A DNA stretch of 52,027 nucleotides from Deltaproteobacteria bacterium (lineage in GTDB: Bacteria; Desulfobacterota; Desulfobaccia; Desulfobaccales; 0-14-0-80-60-11): contig VGSQ01000007.1 of assembly GCA_016874975.1 (NCBI GenBank), forward strand, positions 1-52,027, in the 5' to 3' direction. How positions within the stretch are numbered: the first letter of the stretch is position 1; each line of letters starts with the position of its first letter. The notes beneath the pieces were generated by a model. It saw only the letters and a program-made list of their open reading frames with translations, searched no databases and was not told where the DNA came from. This document shows, one piece after another, positions 43,999 to 52,027 of the stretch. The translations under genes were made by a program, and so were the position numbers.

Positions 43999-45282
43999 AT
44001 GAGCAAGCGCAGTGCCGACAAAAGCACCGACCTGTTGTGCTCCTTTTGCGGCAAAAGCCAGAGCGAGGTGAAGAAGCTCATCGCCGGCCCTGGCGTCTAC
44101 ATCTGCGATGAATGCATCGAGCTGTGCAACGACATCATCGCCGAAGAGTACGAGAAAGAAGAGGCCAAGACCTCCCGGCTGGCCATTCCGGATCCCGCCG
44201 CCATCAAGAAACAGATCGACGAATACGTCATCGGCCAGGAGCGGGCCAAAAAGATCCTCTCGGTGGCCGTTTACAACCATTACAAGCGCATCAGCACCCG
44301 GGTGGACATGAACGGGGTGGAGCTCCAGAAGAGCAACATCCTGTTGGTGGGCCCCACCGGTTCCGGCAAGACCCTGCTGGCCCAGACCCTGGCGCGCATT
44401 CTGAATGTGCCGTTCACCATCGCCGACGCCACCACCCTGACCGAAGCAGGCTATGTGGGTGAGGACGTGGAGAACATCATCCTCAACCTGCTGCAGGTGG
44501 CGGATTACGACGTGGACAAGGCCTCCCGGGGCATCGTCTATATTGACGAAGTGGACAAGATCGCCCGCAAGAGCGACAGCCCCTCCATCACCCGGGACGT
44601 TTCCGGCGAGGGGGTGCAGCAGGCGCTGCTTAAGATCATCGAAGGCACCATGGCTTCGGTGCCGCCCAAGGGCGGGCGCAAGCACCCGCAGCAGGAGTTC
44701 ATCAAGGTGGACACCACCAACATCCTGTTCATCTGCGGCGGCGCCTTCAACGGTCTGGAAGACATCATCGGCGCCCGCATCGGCCGCAAGTCCATGGGGT
44801 TCGGGGCCGACATCAAGACCAGGCAATCCCGGCCCCTGGGCGAGACCCTGTCCCGGGTGCAGCCCCCGGACCTCCTCAAGTTCGGGCTCATCCCCGAGTT
44901 TGTGGGCCGGCTGCCGGTCATCGCCACTCTGGACGAGCTGGACGAAGAGGCCCTGGTGCGCATCCTCACTGAGCCCAAAAACGCCCTGGTGAAGCAGTTC
45001 CAGAAACTCCTGGAGATGGACCAGGTGAGCCTCAAGTTCACCGACAGCGCCCTGGAGGCGGTGGCCCGGGAGGCTCTGAAGCGCAAGTCCGGCGCCCGGG
45101 GTCTGCGCGCCATCCTGGAAGGGGCCATGCTGGACATCATGTATGAACTGCCGTCGCTGAATAACGTCAAGGAGTGCCTGATCAACGAGGACTTTATTCT
45201 CAAGCACGCGGCGCCCATCCTCAAGTACGACATGAGCGCCGAACCGGCCTGGGACCAGCCAGGGATGGTGGCGGAAAAATGA
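43999..45282 (+). CDS. clpX: ATP-dependent Clp protease ATP-binding subunit ClpX
   Basis: 427 residues. An N-terminal zinc-binding domain uses C14, C17, C36 and C39. The AAA+ core has Walker A GPTGSGKT (residues 118-125) and Walker [11 protein letters not shown] (D183, E184). GGRKHPQ is the RKH-loop, and [11 protein letters not shown] a conserved C-terminal block. It unfolds tagged proteins and feeds them to ClpP. ATG 43999 is preceded by GGGGAGGTG. The stop overlaps lon by four bases. The 128-base gap from clpP contains a hairpin but no clear promoter. Confidence 0.98.
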   Translation: MSKRSADKSTDLLCSFCGKSQSEVKKLIAGPGVYICDECIELCNDIIAEEYEKEEAKTSRLAIPDPAAIKKQIDEYVIGQERAKKILSVAVYNHYKRISTRVDMNGVELQKSNILLVGPTGSGKTLLAQTLARILNVPFTIADATTLTEAGYVGEDVENIILNLLQVADYDVDKASRGIVYIDEVDKIARKSDSPSITRDVSGEGVQQALLKIIEGTMASVPPKGGRKHPQQEFIKVDTTNILFICGGAFNGLEDIIGARIGRKSMGFGADIKTRQSRPLGETLSRVQPPDLLKFGLIPEFVGRLPVIATLDELDEEALVRILTEPKNALVKQFQKLLEMDQVSLKFTDSALEAVAREALKRKSGARGLRAILEGAMLDIMYELPSLNNVKECLINEDFILKHAAPILKYDMSAEPAWDQPGMVAEK

Positions 45283-47735
45283 TCTTTCGACTGAACCGGA
45301 CCCGGGGAGGCGAAGGGGGCCCGCAGCGGCTGCACGCGGTGCCCATGCTGCCGTTGAGGGACATCGTGGTTTTCCCCCACATGGTGGTGCCCCTGTTCAT
45401 CGGGCGGGAGCGCTCCATCTCGGCCCTGGAGCACGCCATGGGCCAGGAGAAGCAGGTGCTCCTGTGCACCCAGAAGGACGCCCGCCGGGACGAGCCCCGG
45501 GAATCGGAAATCTACCGGATGGGCACCCTGGCCACCATCCTGCAGATGCTGCGCCTGCCGGACGGCACCGTCAAGGTGCTCATCGAAGGCAAGTGCCGGG
45601 GCCAGGTGCGCGCCTTCATCTCCAACACCAATTTCTTCCAGGTGGAGGTGGAAGAGCTCGCCGAGGTCTGGGACAACAACCCGGAGTTGGAAGCCCTGCG
45701 GCGATCCGTCATCAACGCCTTCGAAACTTACGCCAAGCTCAACAAGAAGGTCCCCCAGGAGGCCACCCAGACCGTCTCCGGCCTGGAGGACTCCAGCCGC
45801 CTGGCCGACACCGTGGCCGGCCACCTGGCCGTCAAGTCCGAAGAAAAACAGGCGGTCCTGGAGCTGCTGGACCCCACCCGCCGCCTGGAAAAGGTCCTGC
45901 TCCTGCTCAACCGGGAGAATGAGGTCCTCTCCATCGAAAACCGCATCAAGAACCGGGTCAAGAAGCAGATGGAGAAGACCCAGCGGGAATACTACCTGAA
46001 TGAGCAGATGCGGGCCATCCAGAAGGAGATGGGGGACAAGGAGGACCTCAAAGGGGAAATCCAGGAGCTGGAGCGGCGCCTGCGCAAGAAGAAGATGAGC
46101 GCGGAGGCCGTCAACCGGGTGCGCCATGAAATCAAGAAGCTCAAACTCATGAGCCCCATGTCCGCGGAAGCCACCGTGGTGCGCAATTACATCGACTGGA
46201 TTCTCTCGCTCCCCTGGGCGGAAAAGACCAGGGACCACCACGACCTGGAGGCCGCGGAGCAGATCCTGCACGAAGACCACTACGGCCTGGAGAAGCCCAA
46301 GGAGCGCATCCTGGAGCATCTGGCGGTGCAGAGCCTGGTGAAAAAGATGAAGGGCCCCATCCTCTGCCTGGTGGGGCCGCCCGGCGTGGGCAAGACCTCC
46401 CTGGCCAAGTCCGTGGCCCGGGCCCTGGGGCGCAATTTTGTGCGGCTTTCCCTGGGCGGCGTGCGGGACGAAGCGGAGATCCGGGGCCACCGGCGCACCT
46501 ATATCGGCGCCCTGCCCGGCAAGATCATCCAGTCGCTCCGCAAGGCCAAGACCAACAACCCGGTCTTCTGCCTGGACGAAGTGGACAAGATGAGCACCGA
46601 CTTTCGGGGCGACCCCTCCGCGGCGCTGCTGGAGGTGTTGGACCCGGAGCAGAACTTCGCCTTCAACGACCACTACCTGGACCTGGACTATGACCTCTCC
46701 GAGGTGATGTTCATCACCACGGCCAACAACCTCTACTCCATCCCCCTGCCCCTGCAGGACCGCATGGAGATCATCCGCCTGCCCGGTTACACCGAGGTGG
46801 AGAAGCTGCAGATCGCCGAGAAATTCCTCATTCCCAAGCAGTGTCAGGCCAACGGCCTGGCCGTGGACAACATTCAATTCTCGGAAAACGCGGTCCTCAC
46901 CATCATCCGCCTCTACACCCGGGAAGCGGGGGTGCGCAACCTGGAGCGGGAAATCGCCTCCGTCTGCCGCAAGGTGGCCAAGGAAGTGGCCGTCAAAGGG
47001 AAGGACCACAAGGTCCAGGTGAACAGCCAGTCCATCCCCAAGTTCCTGGGGGTGCCCAAGTTCCGCTACGGCCGCACCGAGGAAGCGGACGAGGTGGGCC
47101 TCACCAACGGCCTGGCCTGGACGGAATTCGGCGGCGAACTGCTGCAGACGGAAGTGGTGGTGCTGCCCGGCCGGGGCAAGCTCCTCATCACCGGGAAATT
47201 GGGCGAAGTCATGCAGGAGTCGGCCCACGCCGCCCTGAGCTACGTGCGCTCCATTGCCGAGAGCCTGGGGCTCCCCGCCGACTTCTACCGCAAAATCGAC
47301 CTGCACGTGCACGTGCCCGAAGGCGCCATCCCCAAGGACGGGCCCTCCGCGGGCATCACCATCGGCACCAGCATCGTCTCGGCGCTGCTCAAGATGCCGG
47401 TGAAGCGGGACGTGGCCATGACCGGGGAGATCACCCTCAGGGGCCGGGTCCTGCCCATCGGCGGGCTCAAGGAAAAGATCATCGCGGCGCACCGCCACCA
47501 GGTCAAGACCGTGCTCATCCCCCGGGACAACGAGAAAGACATCAAGGAAATCCCGGCCCGCATCCTCAAGGCGGTGGAACTGGTCCCGGTGGACCACATG
47601 AATGAGGTGCTGCGCCTGGCCCTGGCCGTGGACGACCCGGAGAGCATCTTCAAACCCGCGCCGCCGCCCGTGGCCGTGGAGGAGCCGGCCTTCCTGCCGG
47701 CCGAGGCGCCCACCGCGGAAATCCAGGCGCATTAA
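45279..47735 (+). CDS. lon: ATP-dependent protease Lon
   Basis: 818 residues, full-length LonA. The N-terminal substrate-binding domain starts at [21 protein letters not shown] helical middle is followed by the AAA+ domain with Walker A GPPGVGKT (366-373) and Walker [12 protein letters not shown]. The C-terminal protease domain has the Ser-Lys dyad S690 (KDGPSAG) and K733 (GGLKEK). The last ~40 residues form a Pro/Ala-rich tail. It degrades damaged and regulatory proteins in the cytoplasm. ATG overlaps the clpX stop. A tRNA-Asp gene begins only 15 bases after its stop. Confidence 0.98.
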   Translation: MIFRLNRTRGGEGGPQRLHAVPMLPLRDIVVFPHMVVPLFIGRERSISALEHAMGQEKQVLLCTQKDARRDEPRESEIYRMGTLATILQMLRLPDGTVKVLIEGKCRGQVRAFISNTNFFQVEVEELAEVWDNNPELEALRRSVINAFETYAKLNKKVPQEATQTVSGLEDSSRLADTVAGHLAVKSEEKQAVLELLDPTRRLEKVLLLLNRENEVLSIENRIKNRVKKQMEKTQREYYLNEQMRAIQKEMGDKEDLKGEIQELERRLRKKKMSAEAVNRVRHEIKKLKLMSPMSAEATVVRNYIDWILSLPWAEKTRDHHDLEAAEQILHEDHYGLEKPKERILEHLAVQSLVKKMKGPILCLVGPPGVGKTSLAKSVARALGRNFVRLSLGGVRDEAEIRGHRRTYIGALPGKIIQSLRKAKTNNPVFCLDEVDKMSTDFRGDPSAALLEVLDPEQNFAFNDHYLDLDYDLSEVMFITTANNLYSIPLPLQDRMEIIRLPGYTEVEKLQIAEKFLIPKQCQANGLAVDNIQFSENAVLTIIRLYTREAGVRNLEREIASVCRKVAKEVAVKGKDHKVQVNSQSIPKFLGVPKFRYGRTEEADEVGLTNGLAWTEFGGELLQTEVVVLPGRGKLLITGKLGEVMQESAHAALSYVRSIAESLGLPADFYRKIDLHVHVPEGAIPKDGPSAGITIGTSIVSALLKMPVKRDVAMTGEITLRGRVLPIGGLKEKIIAAHRHQVKTVLIPRDNEKDIKEIPARILKAVELVPVDHMNEVLRLALAVDDPESIFKPAPPPVAVEEPAFLPAEAPTAEIQAH

Positions 47736-47750
47736 TAAGCATCTGATCTC

Positions 47751-47828
47751 GGGGGCGTAGTTCAGCTTGGTTAGAACGCCGGCCTGTCACGCCGGAGGTC
47801 GCGAGTTCGAGTCTCGTCGTCCCCGCCA
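47751..47828 (+). tRNA. tRNA-Asp (anticodon GUC)
   Basis: A 78-base tRNA including the encoded CCA (47826-47828). Acceptor GGGGGCG (47751-47757) pairs with CGTCCCC (47818-47824) through one G-T pair, and the discriminator is G. The anticodon loop CTGTCAC carries GTC at 47786-47788, and the T-loop TTCGAGT is intact. No own promoter is visible; it may be processed from the lon transcript, 15 bases upstream. Confidence 0.96.
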
Positions 47829-47840
47829 CGACTTCATACG

Positions 47841-47875
47841 GGGCCATCCTGAAGGGGTTGGCCCTTTTGCTTTTT
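47841..47875 (+). terminator. Intrinsic terminator after tRNA-Asp
   Basis: GGGCCA (47841-47846) pairs with TGGCCC (47859-47864), followed by TTTTGCTTTTT. It closes the tRNA and probably the whole tRNA-Leu-tig-clpP-clpX-lon-tRNA-Asp transcript. Confidence 0.75.
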
Positions 47876-48175
47876 CCTTCGACCTCGGCTCCCTTGCCCC
47901 CGGTTTATATGAAAATAGCTTTCCGCGGGCAGCTTTCAGGTTTCAGGAAAAAGGGTCGCAGGGCAGGCTCTGCCCGCCGCCGGCCCCGGCAATGGTGCGC
48001 GGTGCGCACCCTACGGAACTTGGTTCATTTCATAGGTCCTAGGGCGTGCCGTGCACGCCGAAGTCGGCGGCCGCGGGCCGCCCTAGGAGCTGTGCCTGGA
48101 CTTTCAAGACAATCACTCATGAGCCTGGGACTCACCCGCAAAGCATGATAAGCTCTCCCCCTCACTCCGGCCCCG
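47876..48175. repeat. Intergenic block with three repeat types
   Basis: The third copy of the 30-bp repeat lies at 47911-47940. GGGCAGGCTCTGCCC is at 47961-47975. GGTGCGCGGTGCGCACCCTA at 47994-48013 matches the element at 28498-28514. The second 46-bp palindrome is at 48040-48085. No gene is seen; mnmE ends at 48176 from the right. Confidence 0.7.
48040..48085 (+). repeat. 46-bp palindromic repeat, copy 2 of 2
   Basis: Bounded by TAGGGCG and CGCCCTA, with inner GTGCCGTGCACGCCGA and TCGGCGGCCGCGGGCCG. It is the inverted counterpart of 41596-41641, with three mismatches in 46 by my comparison. The element can fold on itself. Confidence 0.75.
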
Positions 48176-49564
48176 CTATTTGCCGATGCAGAACCTCGAA
48201 AAAATGCGGTCCAGGACCTCTTCCCCCACTTCCTCGCCGGTAATCTGCCCCAGCTCCCGCACGGCCTCCCGCATTTCGAAGGCCGCCAGCTCCCAGGGGG
48301 CGTCCTCCCGCCGCCGACGGGGGACCAATTTATCGGCCCGCTCCAGACAGGCCAGGCAGTTACGCAGATGGTGGGCGTGCCGTTCCTGGGTGATGAGCTG
48401 CCGCCCGGCGGAGAGGCCCCCCTCCAGCACCAGGTTCAGGATGGCCCCTTTCAGCTCCTCCACCCCCTGGCCGGTGAGGGCCGACAGCCGCAGGACGGGC
48501 AGCGGCGCGGCGGTCCTGATCTCGTCGTCCCTGAGCGTTTGGGGCAGGTCCGCCTTGTTCACCACCGCCAGGGCGGGGCGGTGGGCCAGTTCGGCCAGCG
48601 CAGCCCGGTCCGCCTCGTCAAAAGGCTGGGAGCCGTCCAGCAGGTAGAGGACCAGGTCCGCCCGGGCCAGGCGCTCCCGGGTGCGGGCCACGCCGATCTC
48701 CTCCACCGGGTCCCGGGCCTCCCGCAGGCCGGCGGTGTCCGTGAGGCGCACCGGCACCCCGCCCACATCCAGGGTCTCCTCGATGAGGTCCCGGGTGGTG
48801 CCGGGGATGTCGGTGACGATGGCCCGTTCCGTGGCCAACAGGCGGTTCAGCAGGCTGGACTTGCCCACGTTGGGACGCCCGGCGATGACCACCAGCAGCC
48901 CCTCCCGGAGGAGACGGCCCTCCCGGTAGGAGTCCACCCAGGCCGCCACCAGGGATTTCTGGGCCAGCAACTCGTGGGTGACGTCCAGGGAGTAGACCTC
49001 GGGGGCTTCCTCGCCGAAGTCCAGCATGGCCTCCATGAAGGCCAGCAGTTCCAGCAGGGTCGCCCGGCACTGCTGCACCCGGCGCCCGAGTCCTCCCGCC
49101 AGGTGGTCCGCGGCCACCCGGAGGCCGGCCTCGGTGCGGGCGGCGATGAGTTCGGCCACGGCCTCCGCCTGGGTGAGATCCAGGCGTCCCGAGAGAAAGG
49201 CCCGCAGGGTGAATTCGCCAGGGCCGGCCGGCCGCGCCCCCGCGGCCAGCACCTCGCCCAGGATGCGGCGCAGCACCGCGATGCCTGAGTGGCACTGGAT
49301 TTCCACCACGTCCTGTCGGGTATAGGTGTGGGGGGCTTGCATGAAAGCCAGCAGGACTTCGTCGATGACCGCGCCCCGGGCGTCGACGATATGGCCCAGG
49401 GTGAGACGGTGGGACTGCCAGGCGTGGCGGGGGCGGCGGGGGCGGAAGAGGCGGCGGGCGATGGCGGGGGCGTCCGGGCCGCTCAGCCGCACGATGCCGA
49501 TGCCCCCGGCGCCCAGGGGCGTGGAGATGGCGGCGATGGTGTCGCCCGTGTGCCAGGGGTCCAT
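48176..49564 (-). CDS. mnmE: tRNA modification GTPase MnmE
   Basis: 462 residues. The N-terminal tetrahydrofolate-binding domain (ISTPLGAGGIGIVRLSG, VVEIQCHSG) leads to a helical domain interrupted by the GTPase domain. This has G1 GRPNVGKSS, a G2-region DIPGTTRD, G3 DTAG and G4 NKAD. The conserved C-terminal FCIGK with the functional Cys ends the protein. With MnmG it adds the 5-carboxymethylaminomethyl group to wobble U of several tRNAs. ATG 49564. It belongs to the yidC-jag-mnmE order common in bacteria, but a ~220-base repeat cluster separates it from jag. Confidence 0.97.
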   Translation of the reverse strand: MDPWHTGDTIAAISTPLGAGGIGIVRLSGPDAPAIARRLFRPRRPRHAWQSHRLTLGHIVDARGAVIDEVLLAFMQAPHTYTRQDVVEIQCHSGIAVLRRILGEVLAAGARPAGPGEFTLRAFLSGRLDLTQAEAVAELIAARTEAGLRVAADHLAGGLGRRVQQCRATLLELLAFMEAMLDFGEEAPEVYSLDVTHELLAQKSLVAAWVDSYREGRLLREGLLVVIAGRPNVGKSSLLNRLLATERAIVTDIPGTTRDLIEETLDVGGVPVRLTDTAGLREARDPVEEIGVARTRERLARADLVLYLLDGSQPFDEADRAALAELAHRPALAVVNKADLPQTLRDDEIRTAAPLPVLRLSALTGQGVEELKGAILNLVLEGGLSAGRQLITQERHAHHLRNCLACLERADKLVPRRRREDAPWELAAFEMREAVRELGQITGEEVGEEVLDRIFSRFCIGK

Positions 49565-49599
49565 GGGAGGCGGCTGCCTGGAGGTTTACTTCCAAGACT

Positions 49600-49753
49600 G
49601 GTTCCCAGGCTCCTGCCTGGGAACCGCCTTGCCCGCCAAGCTCCCGCCTGGCCGGAGTAGCATTGCCAATCAGGTGAGGCCGGGGAAGGCCCGGAAAATC
49701 CCCAAGCAGAGCTTGGGGGAAAAATTGCGTTCACAAGCAGGAGCTTGGGAACG
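49600..49753. repeat. Palindromic repeat family A, tandem cluster between jag and mnmE
   Basis: GGTTCCCAGGC/GCCTGGGAACC (49600-49625) and GCCAAGC/GCCTGGC (49635-49652, one mismatch) form one element. A second set, CCCCAAGC/GCTTGGGG (49700-49718) and a diverged GCGTTCACAAGC/GCTTGGGAACG (about 49728-49753), follows in the opposite sense. The first set matches the two-hairpin layout at 28552-28603 and 34026-34076. Confidence 0.7.
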
Positions 49754-49788
49754 AGAAAAGAAAACCGTCAAGAAAGGTTCCCGGCAGC

Positions 49789-50454
49789 TCAACCGAGCCC
49801 GGCGTCCTCTTCCTGGGGTTCCTTCTTTTTTACCGGGTAGACGATGATTTTTTTATAAAATCCCTCGCCCCGGCTCATGGTTTTGAGTTCCTTGTCGCCC
49901 TGGAGAGCCAGGTGCACCAGGCGGCGGTCGTGCGGGTTCATGGGATTCAAGGTCACGGGCTTGCCGCTCTTCTTGGCCTTTTCGCCGTATTTCAGGGCCA
50001 GGTTGGTGAGAGCCTGGTGGTGGCGGACGCGGTAGGACTCAATGTCGATGACCAGCCGCACTTTTTTCCTGGTCTTTTTGGAGATGATCTTGGTGACCAG
50101 ATATTGCAGGGCTTCCAGGGTCTGCCCCTGCTTGCCGATAAGCAGGCCGGCGTCTTCGGCGGCCACCGTCAGGTTCAGGCGGTCGCCATCCAGGGAGGCC
50201 GTCACCCGGGCCGTCTCTCCCATCTGCGTTAACATCTGCTCCAGGGTTTCCTGAGCCAGGGCCAGGAGGTCGGGCTCAGCCTCCTGGCGGGGGACCGCCC
50301 GCACCCGGGCCTTTTTGCCGCCCAGGCCGAAGATGCCGGGGGAGCCCACCGACAGAATTTCGATTTCCAAATGTTCGGCGGGAAGTGCGAAATGGGCGCA
50401 GGCGTTCTCGATGGCCTCCTCCGTGGTCTTCCCTTCGAATTCCAGATATTCCAT
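49789..50454 (-). CDS. jag: Jag/KhpB RNA-binding protein
   Basis: 221 residues. An N-terminal Jag_N domain (EFEGKTTEEAIENACAHF, with a VGSPGIFGLGGKKA core) is followed by a KH domain (LLIGKQGQTLEALQYLV, about residues 104-120). An R3H domain ends the protein, with the diagnostic NPMNPHDRRLVHLALQ. It binds RNA in the cytoplasm, and related proteins influence cell division and envelope gene expression. ATG 50454 lies 18 bases after the yidC stop on the minus strand, so both are in one unit. The C terminus is a short acidic/lysine tail. Confidence 0.95.
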   Translation of the reverse strand: MEYLEFEGKTTEEAIENACAHFALPAEHLEIEILSVGSPGIFGLGGKKARVRAVPRQEAEPDLLALAQETLEQMLTQMGETARVTASLDGDRLNLTVAAEDAGLLIGKQGQTLEALQYLVTKIISKKTRKKVRLVIDIESYRVRHHQALTNLALKYGEKAKKSGKPVTLNPMNPHDRRLVHLALQGDKELKTMSRGEGFYKKIIVYPVKKKEPQEEDAGLG

Positions 50455-50472
50455 GGCCGCTTCTCCCGGGCC

Positions 50473-52027
50473 TCAGGTAAGGTACTTGTTGGTGTAATGC
50501 TGCTGCACGATGGCCAGGATGTTGTTCACCAGCCAGTAAATCACCAGGCCGGAGGCAAAATTGAGGAACAGAAAGGTGAAGACGATAGGCAGAAACATCA
50601 TCATCTTGGCCTGGGTCGGATCGCCCGGCGAGGGGGTCATCTGCTGCTGGATAAACATGGAGGCCCCCATGATCAGGGGCGAAATGAGCAGGGGGTCCTT
50701 GGCGGACAGATCGCTCAACCAGACGATATTGGTCAGCGGGATGGTGGAGATAAAGGGGGCGTGGCGCAGTTCAATGGCGTAGCTCAGGACATTGTAGAGG
50801 GCGATGAACACCGGAAACTGCAGGAACATGGGGAGACAGCCCGCCATGGGGTTGACCTTGAAGGTGCGGTACAGGCTGATGAGCTCCTTGTTCATGGTCT
50901 CCTTGTCGTCTTTGTACTTCTCCCGGATCTTGGCCACCTTGGGCTGGATCTTTTGCATCTCCTTCATGGACTTGTAGCTTTTGTGGTTGGGGTACCAGAA
51001 GACCAGCCGGGTGATCAGGGTGAGGATGACCAGGGACCAACCCCAGTTGTTGACATAGCGGTTGATGAATTTAAGGACGTAGAGCAAAGGTTTGGCCAGA
51101 AAGTCGAACCAACCGAAGTCCACCGTTCTTTCCAGTCCCAAGTTGACGGCTTTGAGGTCGTCCAGGTCTTTGGGACCGAAATAAAGGGCCGCGGTCAACA
51201 CGGTCTCCTGCGCCGGCGCCAGGGACTCGGGCTGGCGCAGGGTGACGGTGAGGAATTCGTTCGCCGCCTCTTTGACGGTGACCAGGGCCTTGGGGCTGGA
51301 CTGGGGCACCAGGGCCATGAGGAAGTAGCCCTCGTCCACCGTGGCCCAATCCACTTTGCCGGTGAAGGTTTGCAACCCTTTGTTCTTGCCGCCCACCCTC
51401 AGGTCTTCCAGGCGGTTGTTGATGGAGCCGAGGAAGCCCAGCAGGGCGCGCTGGTCGCTGGCCAGGTCGCTGAAATTGGTGGTCAGGGCCAGGTCCAGAT
51501 GGCCTTCCAGGTTCTGGGAGGACTGGTTGACCACCTTGGCTTTCAGGTCGAACTGATAGCCGGCGGCCTGAAAGGTGAAGGTCTTAGTGATGGCCAAGCC
51601 TTCAGGGGTGACGGTGCTGAAGCTGAGAGTCCCGGCCTCGCCGCTTTTCAGGATGAGCTCTGTCTGGGAGGCGTCATAAAGTAGTCCCGCCGGGGCCGAC
51701 AGGGTTTTGCCGTCAACCGTGAGGCTCAGGGGCAATTCCCCGGCGCCGGCCCGCACCAGGTCCTTGAGTCGGCGCGGCATGACGTTGGGATCCTGGTAGC
51801 GCTCCACTTCAAGCCCAAAGAACCACAGTCCGAGCTTGAAGATGGTCTGAAAGGGCAAGGACTCCTGGTACCTTTTCAGTTGGAAGCTCTGGAGGGCGGC
51901 GCCCTGCTCGGTGAACACCGCCCGGTACAGGGGCGTGTCCACTACCACTTCCCGGGCCGGCCGGGTGGTCGGCGGCGCCGTCGGCTTGACCGGGGAGGGC
52001 GGCGCGACAGGGGGGGGAGCCGTGCTG
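50473..52027 (-). CDS. yidC: Membrane protein insertase YidC (N terminus cut by window end)
   Basis: The visible frame is open to the right edge, so the start lies outside the window. The first visible residues are a Pro/Ala/Thr-rich spacer, and an internal GTG at 51948 is not the true start. The large periplasmic beta domain of Gram-negative YidC follows. The C-terminal insertase core has NWGWSLVILTLITRLVFWYP, KIREKYKDDKETMNKE, NPMAGCLPMFLQFPVFIALY and a last helix set with FASGLVIYWLVNNIL. It inserts proteins into the inner membrane, alone or with SecYEG. jag follows after 18 bases. Confidence 0.96.
   Translation of the reverse strand, partial: STAPPPVAPPSPVKPTAPPTTRPAREVVVDTPLYRAVFTEQGAALQSFQLKRYQESLPFQTIFKLGLWFFGLEVERYQDPNVMPRRLKDLVRAGAGELPLSLTVDGKTLSAPAGLLYDASQTELILKSGEAGTLSFSTVTPEGLAITKTFTFQAAGYQFDLKAKVVNQSSQNLEGHLDLALTTNFSDLASDQRALLGFLGSINNRLEDLRVGGKNKGLQTFTGKVDWATVDEGYFLMALVPQSSPKALVTVKEAANEFLTVTLRQPESLAPAQETVLTAALYFGPKDLDDLKAVNLGLERTVDFGWFDFLAKPLLYVLKFINRYVNNWGWSLVILTLITRLVFWYPNHKSYKSMKEMQKIQPKVAKIREKYKDDKETMNKELISLYRTFKVNPMAGCLPMFLQFPVFIALYNVLSYAIELRHAPFISTIPLTNIVWLSDLSAKDPLLISPLIMGASMFIQQQMTPSPGDPTQAKMMMFLPIVFTFLFLNFASGLVIYWLVNNILAIVQQHYTNKYLT

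Noticed and set aside
44538-47732. 1064-codon minus-strand frame opposite clpX and lon
   Set aside because: It is an antisense shadow. The plus strand holds clear lon and clpX catalytic motifs, and the antisense product is a low-complexity His/Gly/Asp-rich sequence.

Overview
The window looks like a GC-rich (roughly two thirds G+C), Gram-negative, probably anaerobic bacterium. TonB-dependent outer-membrane receptors, Lgt/LspA lipoprotein maturation and a PagL-like lipid A deacylase show the outer membrane. FmdE, MobB and a CobN/ChlID chelatase fit an anaerobe of the Desulfobacterota (deltaproteobacterial) type; that placement is inference from gene content and style, not a database result. 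| Region 1 (1-2,060): an AT-rich edge, a minus-strand mobB (molybdenum cofactor) and a plus-strand MurG-like glycosyltransferase. | Region 2 (2,058-21,664): the most notable part, a ~19 kb corrinoid/metal acquisition and chelation locus. A promoter and long structured leader with an internal intrinsic terminator precede a TonB-dependent receptor, a periplasmic binding protein, a FecCD/BtuC permease, a FecE/BtuD ATPase, an ABC-2 transporter pair, a 1290-residue CobN-type chelatase and a ChlI-ChlD fusion. Nearly all of these are coupled by ATGA-type overlaps. A classical cobalamin riboswitch with promoter and terminator follows, controlling an unrecognised 104-residue protein, a BtuB-like receptor and a BtuF-like binding protein. 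Convergent to these is exbB-exbD-tonB-fmdE, which has its own attenuator-like terminator in the leader. Together they could form one TonB-energised import route for a corrinoid or metal chelate, with a metal chelatase in the same transcription unit. | Region 3 (21,665-28,741): accessory genes: an orphan oppD-oppF ATPase pair, a small membrane protein, a methyltransferase, a PagL-like protein beside an AT-rich patch, a CBS-domain remnant, a conserved unknown, and a membrane serine protease paired with a TM2-like protein. Several families of interspersed palindromic repeats lie between them. | Region 4 (28,742-40,000): housekeeping genes ileS-lspA-lgt-cdsA, a nitroreductase, proS-rel, and a SHOCT-domain membrane protein. 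| Region 5 (40,082-52,027): an M18 aminopeptidase; tRNA-Leu(UAG); the proteostasis operon tig-clpP-clpX-lon ending in tRNA-Asp(GUC); then, on the minus strand, yidC (cut by the window end)-jag-mnmE in the canonical order, with a repeat cluster inserted between jag and mnmE. | No CRISPR array, rRNA gene, insertion sequence with transposase, or phage gene was seen.
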